Shown: piece by piece, positions 8,701-13,678 of the stretch | Position numbering within the stretch: the stretch's first letter is position 1 | Layout of the letters: every line of letters begins with the position of its first letter | DNA from: CAZIPN01 sp964541225 | Lineage (GTDB): Bacteria > Actinomycetota > Coriobacteriia > Anaerosomatales > JAAXUF01 | Direction: 5' to 3' | DNA: 13,678 nt | Assembly (NCBI GenBank): GCA_964541225.1 | Contig: CAZIPN010000040.1 | Span: forward strand, 1-13,678 | Notes under the pieces: model-generated | The model's database searches: none | The model's input: only the letters and a program-made list of their open reading frames with translations | Told to the model about the DNA's origin: nothing | Program-made: the position numbers and the translations under genes

Positions 8701-9630
8701 GCCCGTCGAGTCGTTCCACTCGAATGCCCCACTGGACCCGTTGCCGACGTAGTTGGACTGGGGCATTCCCCCGTTCGTGTAGTACCACTGGCCCGAGTTC
8801 TTCGTGCAGTAGATGCTGTTGTCTCCGCCGAACCCGGCGCCACCGCCAGCGCTCCACATGTTGTATCCCGTGCCGCCGAGACCCTGGCTTCCGGAGATCG
8901 GAACCGCGGAGTTGCCGCCCCACTGGTTGTCCCAGTCCGCATACCCGCCAGACGGCTTGCTATCGATTCCGCCGGAGTAGCCGCCGTACTGAGAGGCACC
9001 GACGGTGGTGTCGTATAGCGCTCCGCCTCCGCCGGCAAGCAGCCCCCCGGTACCCCCGTTGCCGTCCGGGTCCTCCGCACCGCCTCCACCGCCCCCTCCA
9101 CCGAAGCCGCCCGCGCCACCGTTGATGGTGCTGCGCGGTCCGCCTGTGAAACCATCACCGAAGATGATGTCATCACCCGCGCCACCGTTGATGGTCTCGG
9201 CCCCGCCTCCCGCCGATCCGCCAGAACCGTTCCGGAAGGAACTGCCTCCTCCGCCTCCGCCGCTACCGTCGCCGAAGATCACATCGTCGCCAGATGTGCC
9301 GGTGATGGTACCGCTGCCAGCCGCGCCGGAGCCGCCGTTCGGAGACACCCCGAGGTCATTCCAGTAGTCGCCGCCGCCACCACCACCGCTACCGCCTCCG
9401 GTGATGTAGTGGCCTGGACTGCCATCGCCGTATGCGACAGGAATGGGCGCGACGAACACCGTAGCGAGGGTAAACACGCCACTCATGAAGAGCCGCAGTG
9501 CGGCCGGACCCCTGCGATAGACCGACTTGGACAACCGCTTGACTCTTCGTCTCCAGGCAACGCCGGTCGCCCAAGTCCAGCCACCAAATGAGTCTCGAAA
9601 CCACGCGGCAACACGCACTGCGACAGCCAT
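5770..9630 (-). CDS. Large secreted surface protein: RTX/Gly-rich, Fn3-like, seven Ig-like and three DUF5648-like repeats
   Basis: The 1286-aa protein has a basic N-terminal region (1-44), a hydrophobic signal segment (45-67) with likely cleavage after VAYG, and a Gly-rich part (76-350) broken by RTX-type calcium-binding motifs (GTSGDDVIF, GGAGDDIIF, GGAGSDELFGLGGNDTF). Residues 364-450 resemble the region that ends serralysin-type RTX modules (DTIWDFD). A fibronectin-like domain follows (about 456-545), then seven Ig/OmpL47-like repeats (546-1140) with the recurring D-T/R-x-A/P-P start and SVDxxGNVE motif, and three DUF5648-like repeats (1147-1284). No LPXTG or C-terminal membrane anchor is seen, so the last repeats may attach it to the cell or a polymer. 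I chose the ATG at 9630 because GGGGGAGGA lies 6 bases upstream; the longer start at 9738 would overlap lipA's stop codon. lipA is 111 bases upstream on the same strand. Confidence 0.9.
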   Translation of the reverse strand: MAVAVRVAAWFRDSFGGWTWATGVAWRRRVKRLSKSVYRRGPAALRLFMSGVFTLATVFVAPIPVAYGDGSPGHYITGGGSGGGGGGDYWNDLGVSPNGGSGAAGSGTITGTSGDDVIFGDGSGGGGGGSSFRNGSGGSAGGGAETINGGAGDDIIFGDGFTGGPRSTINGGAGGFGGGGGGGGAEDPDGNGGTGGLLAGGGGALYDTTVGASQYGGYSGGIDSKPSGGYADWDNQWGGNSAVPISGSQGLGGTGYNMWSAGGGAGFGGDNSIYCTKNSGQWYYTNGGMPQSNYVGNGSSGAFEWNDSTGGLWDYVDGQVTSGDIFSTTPGTTYGVGSGADTIDGGAGSDELFGLGGNDTFKFERDDAGSSDTDTIWDFDRLEESDMLSLYVGGALIGPSTRDALIAAQTTSGSDRSVVFTDGSSHSVTIVVKNIGRDLTASDFNAATVDPATVVTAAVSDVTSTSASSGGNVTSEGGDPVTARGVCWGTSTDPTTADSHSTDGTGTGAFTSSITGLSANTRYYVRAYATNSGGTSYGSDVSFFYDTEAPVTTATGLADAADESWRNTSATVSFSAVDALSGVALTQYAQDGGGWNTYSTAVSIGGDDGSHAVTYRSTDESGNVEATKTGYVNIDTVAPSLEVSTPPSGWQTTAPVTVGASAEDTRSGLAGIRYSTNGAATTATYTAPVEVSTQGTTTLGYAAIDNATNQSATQTVSVKVDTEAPVTTATGLETSPGDTWQTSDTWPFSLSATDTGSGVVATTYTVDAQPGELYTGPVLVTGEGTHTITYASEDVVGHVETTHTGYINIDSVAPTTTISGVTDSVWTSSTAEASFSATDAVSGVEGTRYSVNGAAATTYTAAFSLAEGTSTIGYCSVDVAGNVEDTHTVTALIDRTPPSSVATGPTGVAGVPATVTISATDALSGVAHTYYTLDGGSTHSYTTPIAITGDGTTTVTYWSVDEAGNVEDAQTLDVTTSEGPTTTIDVPKGWVGSDEVTVTIETSSPVSVAAVGYSIGSGAETSYTVPFTISDEGTTSISACSTDTNGMSRGEVTATVRIDRTPPQTTDDHSATYSGSATIHLSAEDTGSGVYCTRYRLDSGAAATGTVVTASTSGSHTVDYWSVDNVGNTEDTETITFSVASDSYWSVYRFRNLKNGYYLWTASEVEKNNIVATMSKYWKLEGVAYRINTTTNTSPLWRFRNLKKGYYFYTSDANEKNWIVANLSKSYKLEGVAYNVSRTSGPPVWRFRNLKNGTYFYTGDAAEKATIVATMSKTWKLEGVAYLIAP
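5779..6192 (-). repeat. Three tandem 41-residue DUF5648-like repeats
   Basis: Copies encode residues 1147-1187 (6070-6192), 1196-1236 (5923-6045) and 1244-1284 (5779-5901), with a period of 48-49 residues. Each reads [VL]-[YW]-RFRNLK-x-G-x-Y ... EK ... IVA ... SK ... KLEGVAY. By my count copies 1 and 3 agree at 29 of 41 positions, 2 and 3 at 28, and 1 and 2 at 25. The pattern (aromatic-RF-x-N ... G-x-x-[FY]-[FY]-T ... E ... W-x-x-EGVA) is that of DUF5648, found at the ends of secreted proteins. Confidence 0.8.
6211..7995 (-). repeat. Seven tandem Ig/OmpL47-like repeats of 81-89 residues
   Basis: Repeat starts are at residues 546, 635, 721, 810, 894, about 978, and 1059. Most begin D-[TSR]-x-[AP]-P and contain SATDxxSGV near the middle and Y-x-[ST]-x-D-x-x-G-x-x-E near the end. 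These are beta-sandwich modules typical of extended bacterial surface stalks. The sixth lacks the usual opening and the T-D-x-x-S-G element and is the most diverged. Confidence 0.8.
8542..9402 (-). repeat. Gly-rich region with RTX-type calcium-binding motifs
   Basis: It encodes residues 77-363. Runs of five to eight glycines (Gly codons GGC/GGT/GGA/GGG) alternate with RTX-like nonapeptides and longer aromatic-rich stretches containing WSAGGG, QWYYTNGG and GLWDYVDG. The RTX motifs follow GGxGxDxUx and should bind Ca2+ in a beta-roll outside the cell. The Gly codon runs are short triplet repeats whose length could change by slippage without breaking the frame. Confidence 0.7.
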
Positions 9631-9636
9631 GTGCCA

Positions 9637-9645
9637 TCCTCCCCC
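9637..9645 (-). promoter_or_regulatory. Strong ribosome-binding site of the large surface protein
   Basis: On the minus strand GGGGGAGGA ends 6 bases before the ATG at 9630. It is the strongest such site in the window and settles the start, ruling against the longer in-frame starts at 9660 and 9738. Confidence 0.8.
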
Positions 9646-9741
9646 TAGAGTGTGAGACATGCGAATGCCCCTCCCCAGGGCCACTCGCACCAGTATCTCG
9701 GCTGGTATACCCCAACGCAGGTGCGAAGAATCCGGCAAACG

Positions 9742-10677
9742 CTAGCGTCGCTGATCTGTTTCCACCATCTCGCCAGCGTGGTAGCTCGAGCGCACGTACG
9801 GAGCGCTCGCCACAGCCGAGAAACCCATCTCCAGCGCCTCAGCCTCGAGCTGCGAGAACACCTCCGGCGCGACGAACTCGGCAACCGGAAGGTGCGCGGC
9901 GCTCGGCCGGAGGTACTGCCCGAGCGTTAGCATCGAGATTCCGACGCGTCGCAGATCGCGCATCACCTCGCGCACTTCATCGGTGCTCTCGCCGAGACCG
10001 AGCATCAAGCCCGACTTGGTTGGCATGTCGGAGCCTACTCTGTTCGCGCGCGCGAGCACCCCAAGGGAGCGCTCGTAGTCCGCCCCCGGCCGAACGCCCT
10101 CATACAAGCGCGGCACTGTCTCAAGGTTGTGATTGAATACGTCTGGCCCGGCCAGCGCAACCGTGTCAACGCTTTCGAGTCGACCGGCGAAGTCGCTCGT
10201 GAGCACCTCGACGGTCGCCTCGGGCACGGTGTCACGAAGTGCCTCGATGACGGCTACGAAATGGGCTGCTCCCCCGTCGGCCAGATCGTCGCGCGTCACC
10301 GTCGTGACAACAACATGAGTGAGCCCAAGCTGCCGTGCGGCTTCGCCGACTCGGCGGGGCTCATCGGGATCGAGCGACACGGGAGTTCGCGACTCGACCG
10401 CGCAGAACCTGCAGCCCCGCGTGCATGCGTCGCCCATGATGAGAAACGTCGCGGTCCCGGCTGCGAAACACTCACCCCGATTCGGGCACTTCGCCGATTG
10501 GCACACGGTGTGCAATTCGAGCCCTCGGAGTATGCGGTTCACCGAAGCTGCTTGACCCGGCTGCGCCACAGGCCGCTTGAGCCAAGCAGGAAGTCTTTGG
10601 GAACAACTGCTGCCCTCGTTGACGTACGTCAAGTGCCGTCCATTTCCCGCCGATAAGCCAGTGAACCGAGGAGTCAT
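9742..10677 (-). CDS. lipA: Lipoyl synthase LipA (radical SAM)
   Basis: LipA inserts two sulfur atoms at C6 and C8 of protein-bound octanoyl groups to form lipoyl cofactor for 2-oxoacid dehydrogenases and the glycine cleavage H protein. The 311-aa protein has the auxiliary-cluster motif CQSAKCPNRGEC (C59, C64, C70), the radical-SAM motif CTRGCRFC (C85, C89, C92) and the C-terminal RSSYH motif whose serine (S298) ligates the auxiliary cluster, so all key residues are present. Length is normal. I start at the ATG at 10677, with GAGGGTG 5-11 bases upstream; the longer form from 10815 adds 46 residues of unrelated sequence and would run through the divergent gene's start. No lipB, lplA or dehydrogenase gene is in the window. 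It is divergent from the DUF11 gene and 111 bases upstream of the large surface gene. Confidence 0.97.
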   Translation of the reverse strand: MTPRFTGLSAGNGRHLTYVNEGSSCSQRLPAWLKRPVAQPGQAASVNRILRGLELHTVCQSAKCPNRGECFAAGTATFLIMGDACTRGCRFCAVESRTPVSLDPDEPRRVGEAARQLGLTHVVVTTVTRDDLADGGAAHFVAVIEALRDTVPEATVEVLTSDFAGRLESVDTVALAGPDVFNHNLETVPRLYEGVRPGADYERSLGVLARANRVGSDMPTKSGLMLGLGESTDEVREVMRDLRRVGISMLTLGQYLRPSAAHLPVAEFVAPEVFSQLEAEALEMGFSAVASAPYVRSSYHAGEMVETDQRR

Positions 10678-10686
10678 CGTATCACC

Positions 10687-10710
10687 CTCATCCGTAGGGC
10701 CACGGATGGG
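10687..10710. promoter_or_regulatory. Inverted repeat in the lipA leader
   Basis: CATCCGT and ACGGATG form a perfect 7-bp inverted repeat with a 6-base spacer, extended by a G-U and a G-C pair. On the minus strand it abuts and partly covers the lipA ribosome-binding site (GAGGGTG). It could be a repressor operator or an mRNA hairpin controlling lipA translation; no family is recognised. Confidence 0.45.
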
Positions 10711-10741
10711 ATCTGCCGGACCGAAGCAAAGGCCACTGCGC

Positions 10742-10761
10742 GGTCGCACAAGAGCGCGACC
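10742..10761 (+). promoter_or_regulatory. Hairpin in the leader of the DUF11 surface-protein gene
   Basis: GGTCGC and GCGACC form a perfect 6-bp stem with an 8-base loop, ending 12 bases before the ribosome-binding site of the plus-strand gene. It may be part of its 5' leader. It does not match a riboswitch class I know. No clear -10/-35 is visible in the 107-base divergent gap (10678-10784). Confidence 0.3.
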
Positions 10762-10773
10762 AACAACTGCACC

Positions 10774-10780
10774 GGAGGGA
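10774..10780 (+). promoter_or_regulatory. Ribosome-binding site that selects a TTG start
   Basis: GGAGGGA lies 4 bases before TTG at 10785 but 16 bases before the in-frame ATG at 10797. The spacing favours the TTG. Confidence 0.7.
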
Positions 10781-10784
10781 ACTC

Positions 10785-13678
10785 TTGGGCACGCAAATGG
10801 TGTTTCACAACGCACGCGGGTTCCTCGATCGGCTCCTTCGCATCATCACCTCGGTGGCTTTGCTCGCCGCCTATACCACCATCCCAGTCGTACTGTCTCC
10901 AACGCCAGCCATGGCGGCGCCCGCTGCGCTGACCGTCAGCGCAAGCGTGAGCAGCCGCCCGCTTCTTGGCGGCAAAGCCACAGTCCACGTCACGGTCAAG
11001 AACTCCGACACCACTGACAAGGCCTACAACATCTCGCTGCAGGACGTGCTCTCAAGCAACCGGCCTGATCCGCAAGGTGTGGCGACGTTCGTCTCGGCAA
11101 GTGACGGGGACGGCGCGCTCGTGCCGACGTCGGTGAGCACGGCTGGCGGCACTGGCGACACAACCGTCAAGTTCATCAACATCCGCGACCTTGCACCGCA
11201 GGAGTCCTACACGATGGACATGGTCGTCGACCTGTCCGGCGACTCCACGTGGGAAGCCGGCGACGTGCTGCAGAACGCGGTCACGGCCTCAGGCAACACG
11301 ATCCCGAACCAGACGATTCCAGACATATCGGCGAATACGTCGACCTCGGCGCATGTGCTGCCGATCATCATCAAGTCCAAAGCCACGCACCAGTCCACCG
11401 GCGTCGAGCAGGCGACAGGCACCGGTGCACGCGCGTTCTACTACACGATAGACGTGCAGAACAACTACACCGGCCCCAGCCAGAGCGTCGTCGTGACCGA
11501 CACGATTCCTGACGGCGTCGAGTACCTGGGACCGCACGGGTCGAGTCCCGCGCCAGACAGCGTTTCGCGCGACGGGTCCACCGGCGTCACCACGCTGGTG
11601 TGGGATCTCGGCACGATGGCCACGAGCGCATCGCAGCAACTCGCCTATGACGCCGGTATCCGCTACGACTACTACGGCACGAACCACGGTGGCGTGAACC
11701 GCGACGACGCAAGCCCGCTTACGACCGCCACGGCTGGTGCACCGATCATCACCTCGGCAAGTCCAAAGAAGACGTTCGTGAACACTGCCGAGCTGGGCGC
11801 GAAGTGGCTCTCGAATCCAGCGACCGACACCGCGCAGGCGAGTGTCACCGGCGCCGCGCTCACGGTCGCCAAGAGCGCCGACAAGACCAGTGGCGGGCTT
11901 GGGACCGTCATCAACTACACGCTCACGTACGCGACGTCGCAGTACTACTCGGCGATCGCGACGGGAGATCTGACGCTCGTTCACGATCACCTGCCCGACG
12001 GCCAGAACTTCACGACGGCCACGGCCAATCCGGCCCCGCTATCGGTGCTGCACAATCCGGACGGCTCGACCGACGTCACGTGGACGGTCGGCGCGGTGCC
12101 CAACACCAGCAGCGGCACGATCACGTTCTCGGCACAGGTCGGGACAAACTGGCAGGAGCCGAGCTATGCGGGCGACCCCATCGTCTCCGGCGACTCGATG
12201 GTCAACCACGTCGACATTAGCGGCGTGGCGTCTGACAACGTGAACCCTGCTCGGCCCACGATCGACACCGCGTCGTCTGACAGCGTGGGATTCTCGACGC
12301 ACCTGCCTACGATCAGCAAGCAGATGCTCGACCCAACGACGGCAACCTGGTCGAAAAACGTGGCCATGACCGTCGGGGACACATCGACGGTTCGCGTGCG
12401 GTTCAACACCACCGACGGTTCATCGCCCGAGCGCTCCGACATCAACATGGGCAACATCGCGCTCACCGACTGGCTGCCGGTCGGTATGTCGATTGTGCCC
12501 GGCACGTTTCATGTGACGTACTCCGGCGCGAGCGACTTCACCTCGCCGACGGTCGGCACGCCCCCGCCGCTGAACATCTCAACGCCGACAACGCTGTCAG
12601 TCAGCGACGTACAAGGCGTGTCGTGGTATCTCGGCAATGTGTCGCCCAGTGGTTGGTGGCAGGCGACGTTTGACGTGCACCTCGACGACGTCCCGGCCGT
12701 CACCGACGGCGAGATCGTCGCGAACATGTGGAAGCTCACCGGCGTCAACACGTTCGGGACGCCGTACTCGGCGCGCGACATGGCGACTGTGGACTACACG
12801 GCGCCGCACCTCACACTCGACAAGACCGTGAGCCCACCGAGTCCGCTCACGGGCGGCTCACAGGTTCCCTACACGATCACAATCGACAACACCGCGGGTG
12901 GCGCCGCCGATCAGGTGAGTGTGGATGACACGCTACCCGTCGGCGAGCGCGCGAGCGCGCCGGTGGTCGACAGCGTGAAGCTGGACGGGGCCTCGCTTGC
13001 CGAGGGCAGCGACTACGTCTCGAGCTGGGACGGCGCGACTGGGCATCTCGGCGTCCGTCTGCTGCAGGGCGCAGTGCACACGCCGGTGCCCGGTGGGTCG
13101 AAGCTCGTGGTCAAGTACACTGCCACGCTCGACGCCGGCGTTGCAGCGAACTCGTCGCTTACCAACACCGCGACCGTCGGCTACAGCACACGCGCGACTG
13201 CGGATGGCCGCGTGACTCCCGGCACGAGCAACCCGGCCGACGACAACACCGATGTTGCGACCATCCACACCGACGGTCTGACGATCGCCAAGAGCGGACC
13301 GGCCGGCCCGTTCACGATCGGCGAGACGTTTGGCTACGACCTGAACGTCACCGTGCCCGCGCACGAAGTCGCCTACTGGCCGACGATCGTCGACACCTTC
13401 TCGCACGAGGGACTCGTTGCGACCGGAACCCCGACGATCACCACACTCTCCGGCTCTCCGGACGTCGCCGCGTCGTTCGCTTCGACCGCGACCGCACCGG
13501 TGCGAACGGTGCCGGCAAGCGGACAGTCGCGCTTCACCTTCGATCTGTCGAACCCCATCAACAACACCACATCGAACCAGAGCTACGTCTTCCGCGTGCA
13601 CTTCGACGTGGTCTACACCGGCGTGATGTCGGGCAGTGTGTGGGAGTTCAAGCCGCCGAGCACCACCGACAGCTTCAC
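10785..13678 (+). CDS. Giant DUF11/isopeptide-type repeat surface protein, 3' end outside the window
   Basis: The frame stays open from the TTG at 10785 to the window edge (964 codons plus 2 bases). Residues 1-44 are a signal peptide (basic start, hydrophobic core at 20-37, likely cut after AMA). The rest is Thr/Ser/Asp-rich beta-sheet sequence in about six domains. Later ones open with DUF11-type strands: LTVAK (359), PTISK (508), LTLDK (676) and LTIAK (832). Earlier or intervening domains close with Asn-bearing strands such as LQNAVTA (N164), FVNTAEL (N333), MVNHVDI (N474), VANMWKL (N647) and LTNTATV (N794). Such Lys/Asn placement is known from self-crosslinking isopeptide domains. I found no cysteine codon. 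The protein is probably a surface stalk, pilin-like or S-layer component; the anchor, if any, lies beyond the window. The ATG at 10797 is the alternative start. Confidence 0.88.
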   Translation, partial: MGTQMVFHNARGFLDRLLRIITSVALLAAYTTIPVVLSPTPAMAAPAALTVSASVSSRPLLGGKATVHVTVKNSDTTDKAYNISLQDVLSSNRPDPQGVATFVSASDGDGALVPTSVSTAGGTGDTTVKFINIRDLAPQESYTMDMVVDLSGDSTWEAGDVLQNAVTASGNTIPNQTIPDISANTSTSAHVLPIIIKSKATHQSTGVEQATGTGARAFYYTIDVQNNYTGPSQSVVVTDTIPDGVEYLGPHGSSPAPDSVSRDGSTGVTTLVWDLGTMATSASQQLAYDAGIRYDYYGTNHGGVNRDDASPLTTATAGAPIITSASPKKTFVNTAELGAKWLSNPATDTAQASVTGAALTVAKSADKTSGGLGTVINYTLTYATSQYYSAIATGDLTLVHDHLPDGQNFTTATANPAPLSVLHNPDGSTDVTWTVGAVPNTSSGTITFSAQVGTNWQEPSYAGDPIVSGDSMVNHVDISGVASDNVNPARPTIDTASSDSVGFSTHLPTISKQMLDPTTATWSKNVAMTVGDTSTVRVRFNTTDGSSPERSDINMGNIALTDWLPVGMSIVPGTFHVTYSGASDFTSPTVGTPPPLNISTPTTLSVSDVQGVSWYLGNVSPSGWWQATFDVHLDDVPAVTDGEIVANMWKLTGVNTFGTPYSARDMATVDYTAPHLTLDKTVSPPSPLTGGSQVPYTITIDNTAGGAADQVSVDDTLPVGERASAPVVDSVKLDGASLAEGSDYVSSWDGATGHLGVRLLQGAVHTPVPGGSKLVVKYTATLDAGVAANSSLTNTATVGYSTRATADGRVTPGTSNPADDNTDVATIHTDGLTIAKSGPAGPFTIGETFGYDLNVTVPAHEVAYWPTIVDTFSHEGLVATGTPTITTLSGSPDVAASFASTATAPVRTVPASGQSRFTFDLSNPINNTTSNQSYVFRVHFDVVYTGVMSGSVWEFKPPSTTDSF

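Noticed and set aside
9005..9367. Plus-strand open frame of 120 codons encoding a very Pro-rich peptide
   Set aside because: It is the antisense reading of the glycine codon runs of the large minus-strand surface gene, with no ribosome-binding site or independent support.
9668..9682. Terminator after lipA (GCCCT / AGGGGC hairpin)
   Set aside because: The stem is only five pairs with a bulge and there is no T-tract; too weak to call.
10619..10632. Perfect 14-bp palindrome TTGACGTACGTCAA
   Set aside because: It lies inside lipA coding sequence (residues around T17-V19). One perfect 14-mer palindrome is about what chance gives in 13.7 kb.
10650..10745. Cobalamin or c-di-GMP riboswitch in the lipA/DUF11 divergent region
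   Set aside because: GCCACTG and AGCCAG pieces recall the cobalamin riboswitch and GCAAAGGCCAC recalls the c-di-GMP class I core, but the pieces are in the wrong order or lack the paired partner elements. A covariance-model scan would be decisive.
10678..10815. Longer lipA start at 10815
   Set aside because: It would read through the divergent gene's leader and start; the added residues are unlike LipA, and the ATG at 10677 has a good ribosome-binding site.
11289..11990. Minus-strand frame of 233 codons
   Set aside because: It is antisense to the DUF11 surface gene, which has a signal peptide and domain motifs; high-GC DNA commonly gives long antisense frames.

Overview
The window is high-GC, tightly packed bacterial DNA. 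The best taxonomic clue is a DUF2469 protein (4133-4435), a family known essentially from Actinobacteria, sitting beside an NAD+-dependent DNA ligase. Large Gly/Thr-rich secreted proteins with Ig-like, DUF11-type and DUF5648-like modules, together with a ferredoxin-type protein and lipoyl synthase, would fit an anaerobic or facultative actinobacterium, perhaps of the Coriobacteriia/OPB41 kind. That narrower placement is inference. I see no insertion sequence, integrase, CRISPR array, tRNA or rRNA.

Left block (12-4435, all minus strand, read right to left): a DUF2469 protein with a TTG start, ligA, a 149-aa protein I do not recognise, and an unusual fusion of a two-cluster ferredoxin-like head to a CPBP intramembrane metalloprotease. 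The gap before ligA is 4 bp and the next two junctions are ATGA overlaps, so this looks like one translationally coupled operon. The ligase has extra segments compared with standard LigA.

Middle (4598-5656, plus): a diguanylate cyclase with an intact GGDEF site and an RxxD product-inhibition site. Its N-terminal helical half carries ferritin/rubrerythrin-like E and ExxH residues, suggesting an iron- or redox-sensing c-di-GMP synthase. It is divergent from the ligA operon and convergent with the next gene, with a strong GC hairpin between the two stops.

Right block (5770-13678): two very large predicted secreted proteins flank lipA. The first (minus, 1286 aa) has a long N-terminal region plus a signal segment, a Gly-rich region with RTX-like calcium-binding nonapeptides, one fibronectin-like domain, seven Ig/OmpL47-like repeats and three C-terminal DUF5648-like repeats. 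lipA (minus, 311 aa) has all its cluster ligands and stands without lipB. The second giant (plus, TTG start supported by its ribosome-binding site) runs off the right edge after 964 codons. It is a cysteine-free chain of DUF11/isopeptide-type domains with regularly placed Lys and Asn residues.

How the genes may work together: the two giants probably build or decorate the cell surface. A c-di-GMP enzyme next to surface-protein genes makes control of attachment or matrix an attractive idea, but nothing in the sequence links them directly (no recognisable c-di-GMP riboswitch). The left operon and lipA are housekeeping genes with two uncharacterised passengers.
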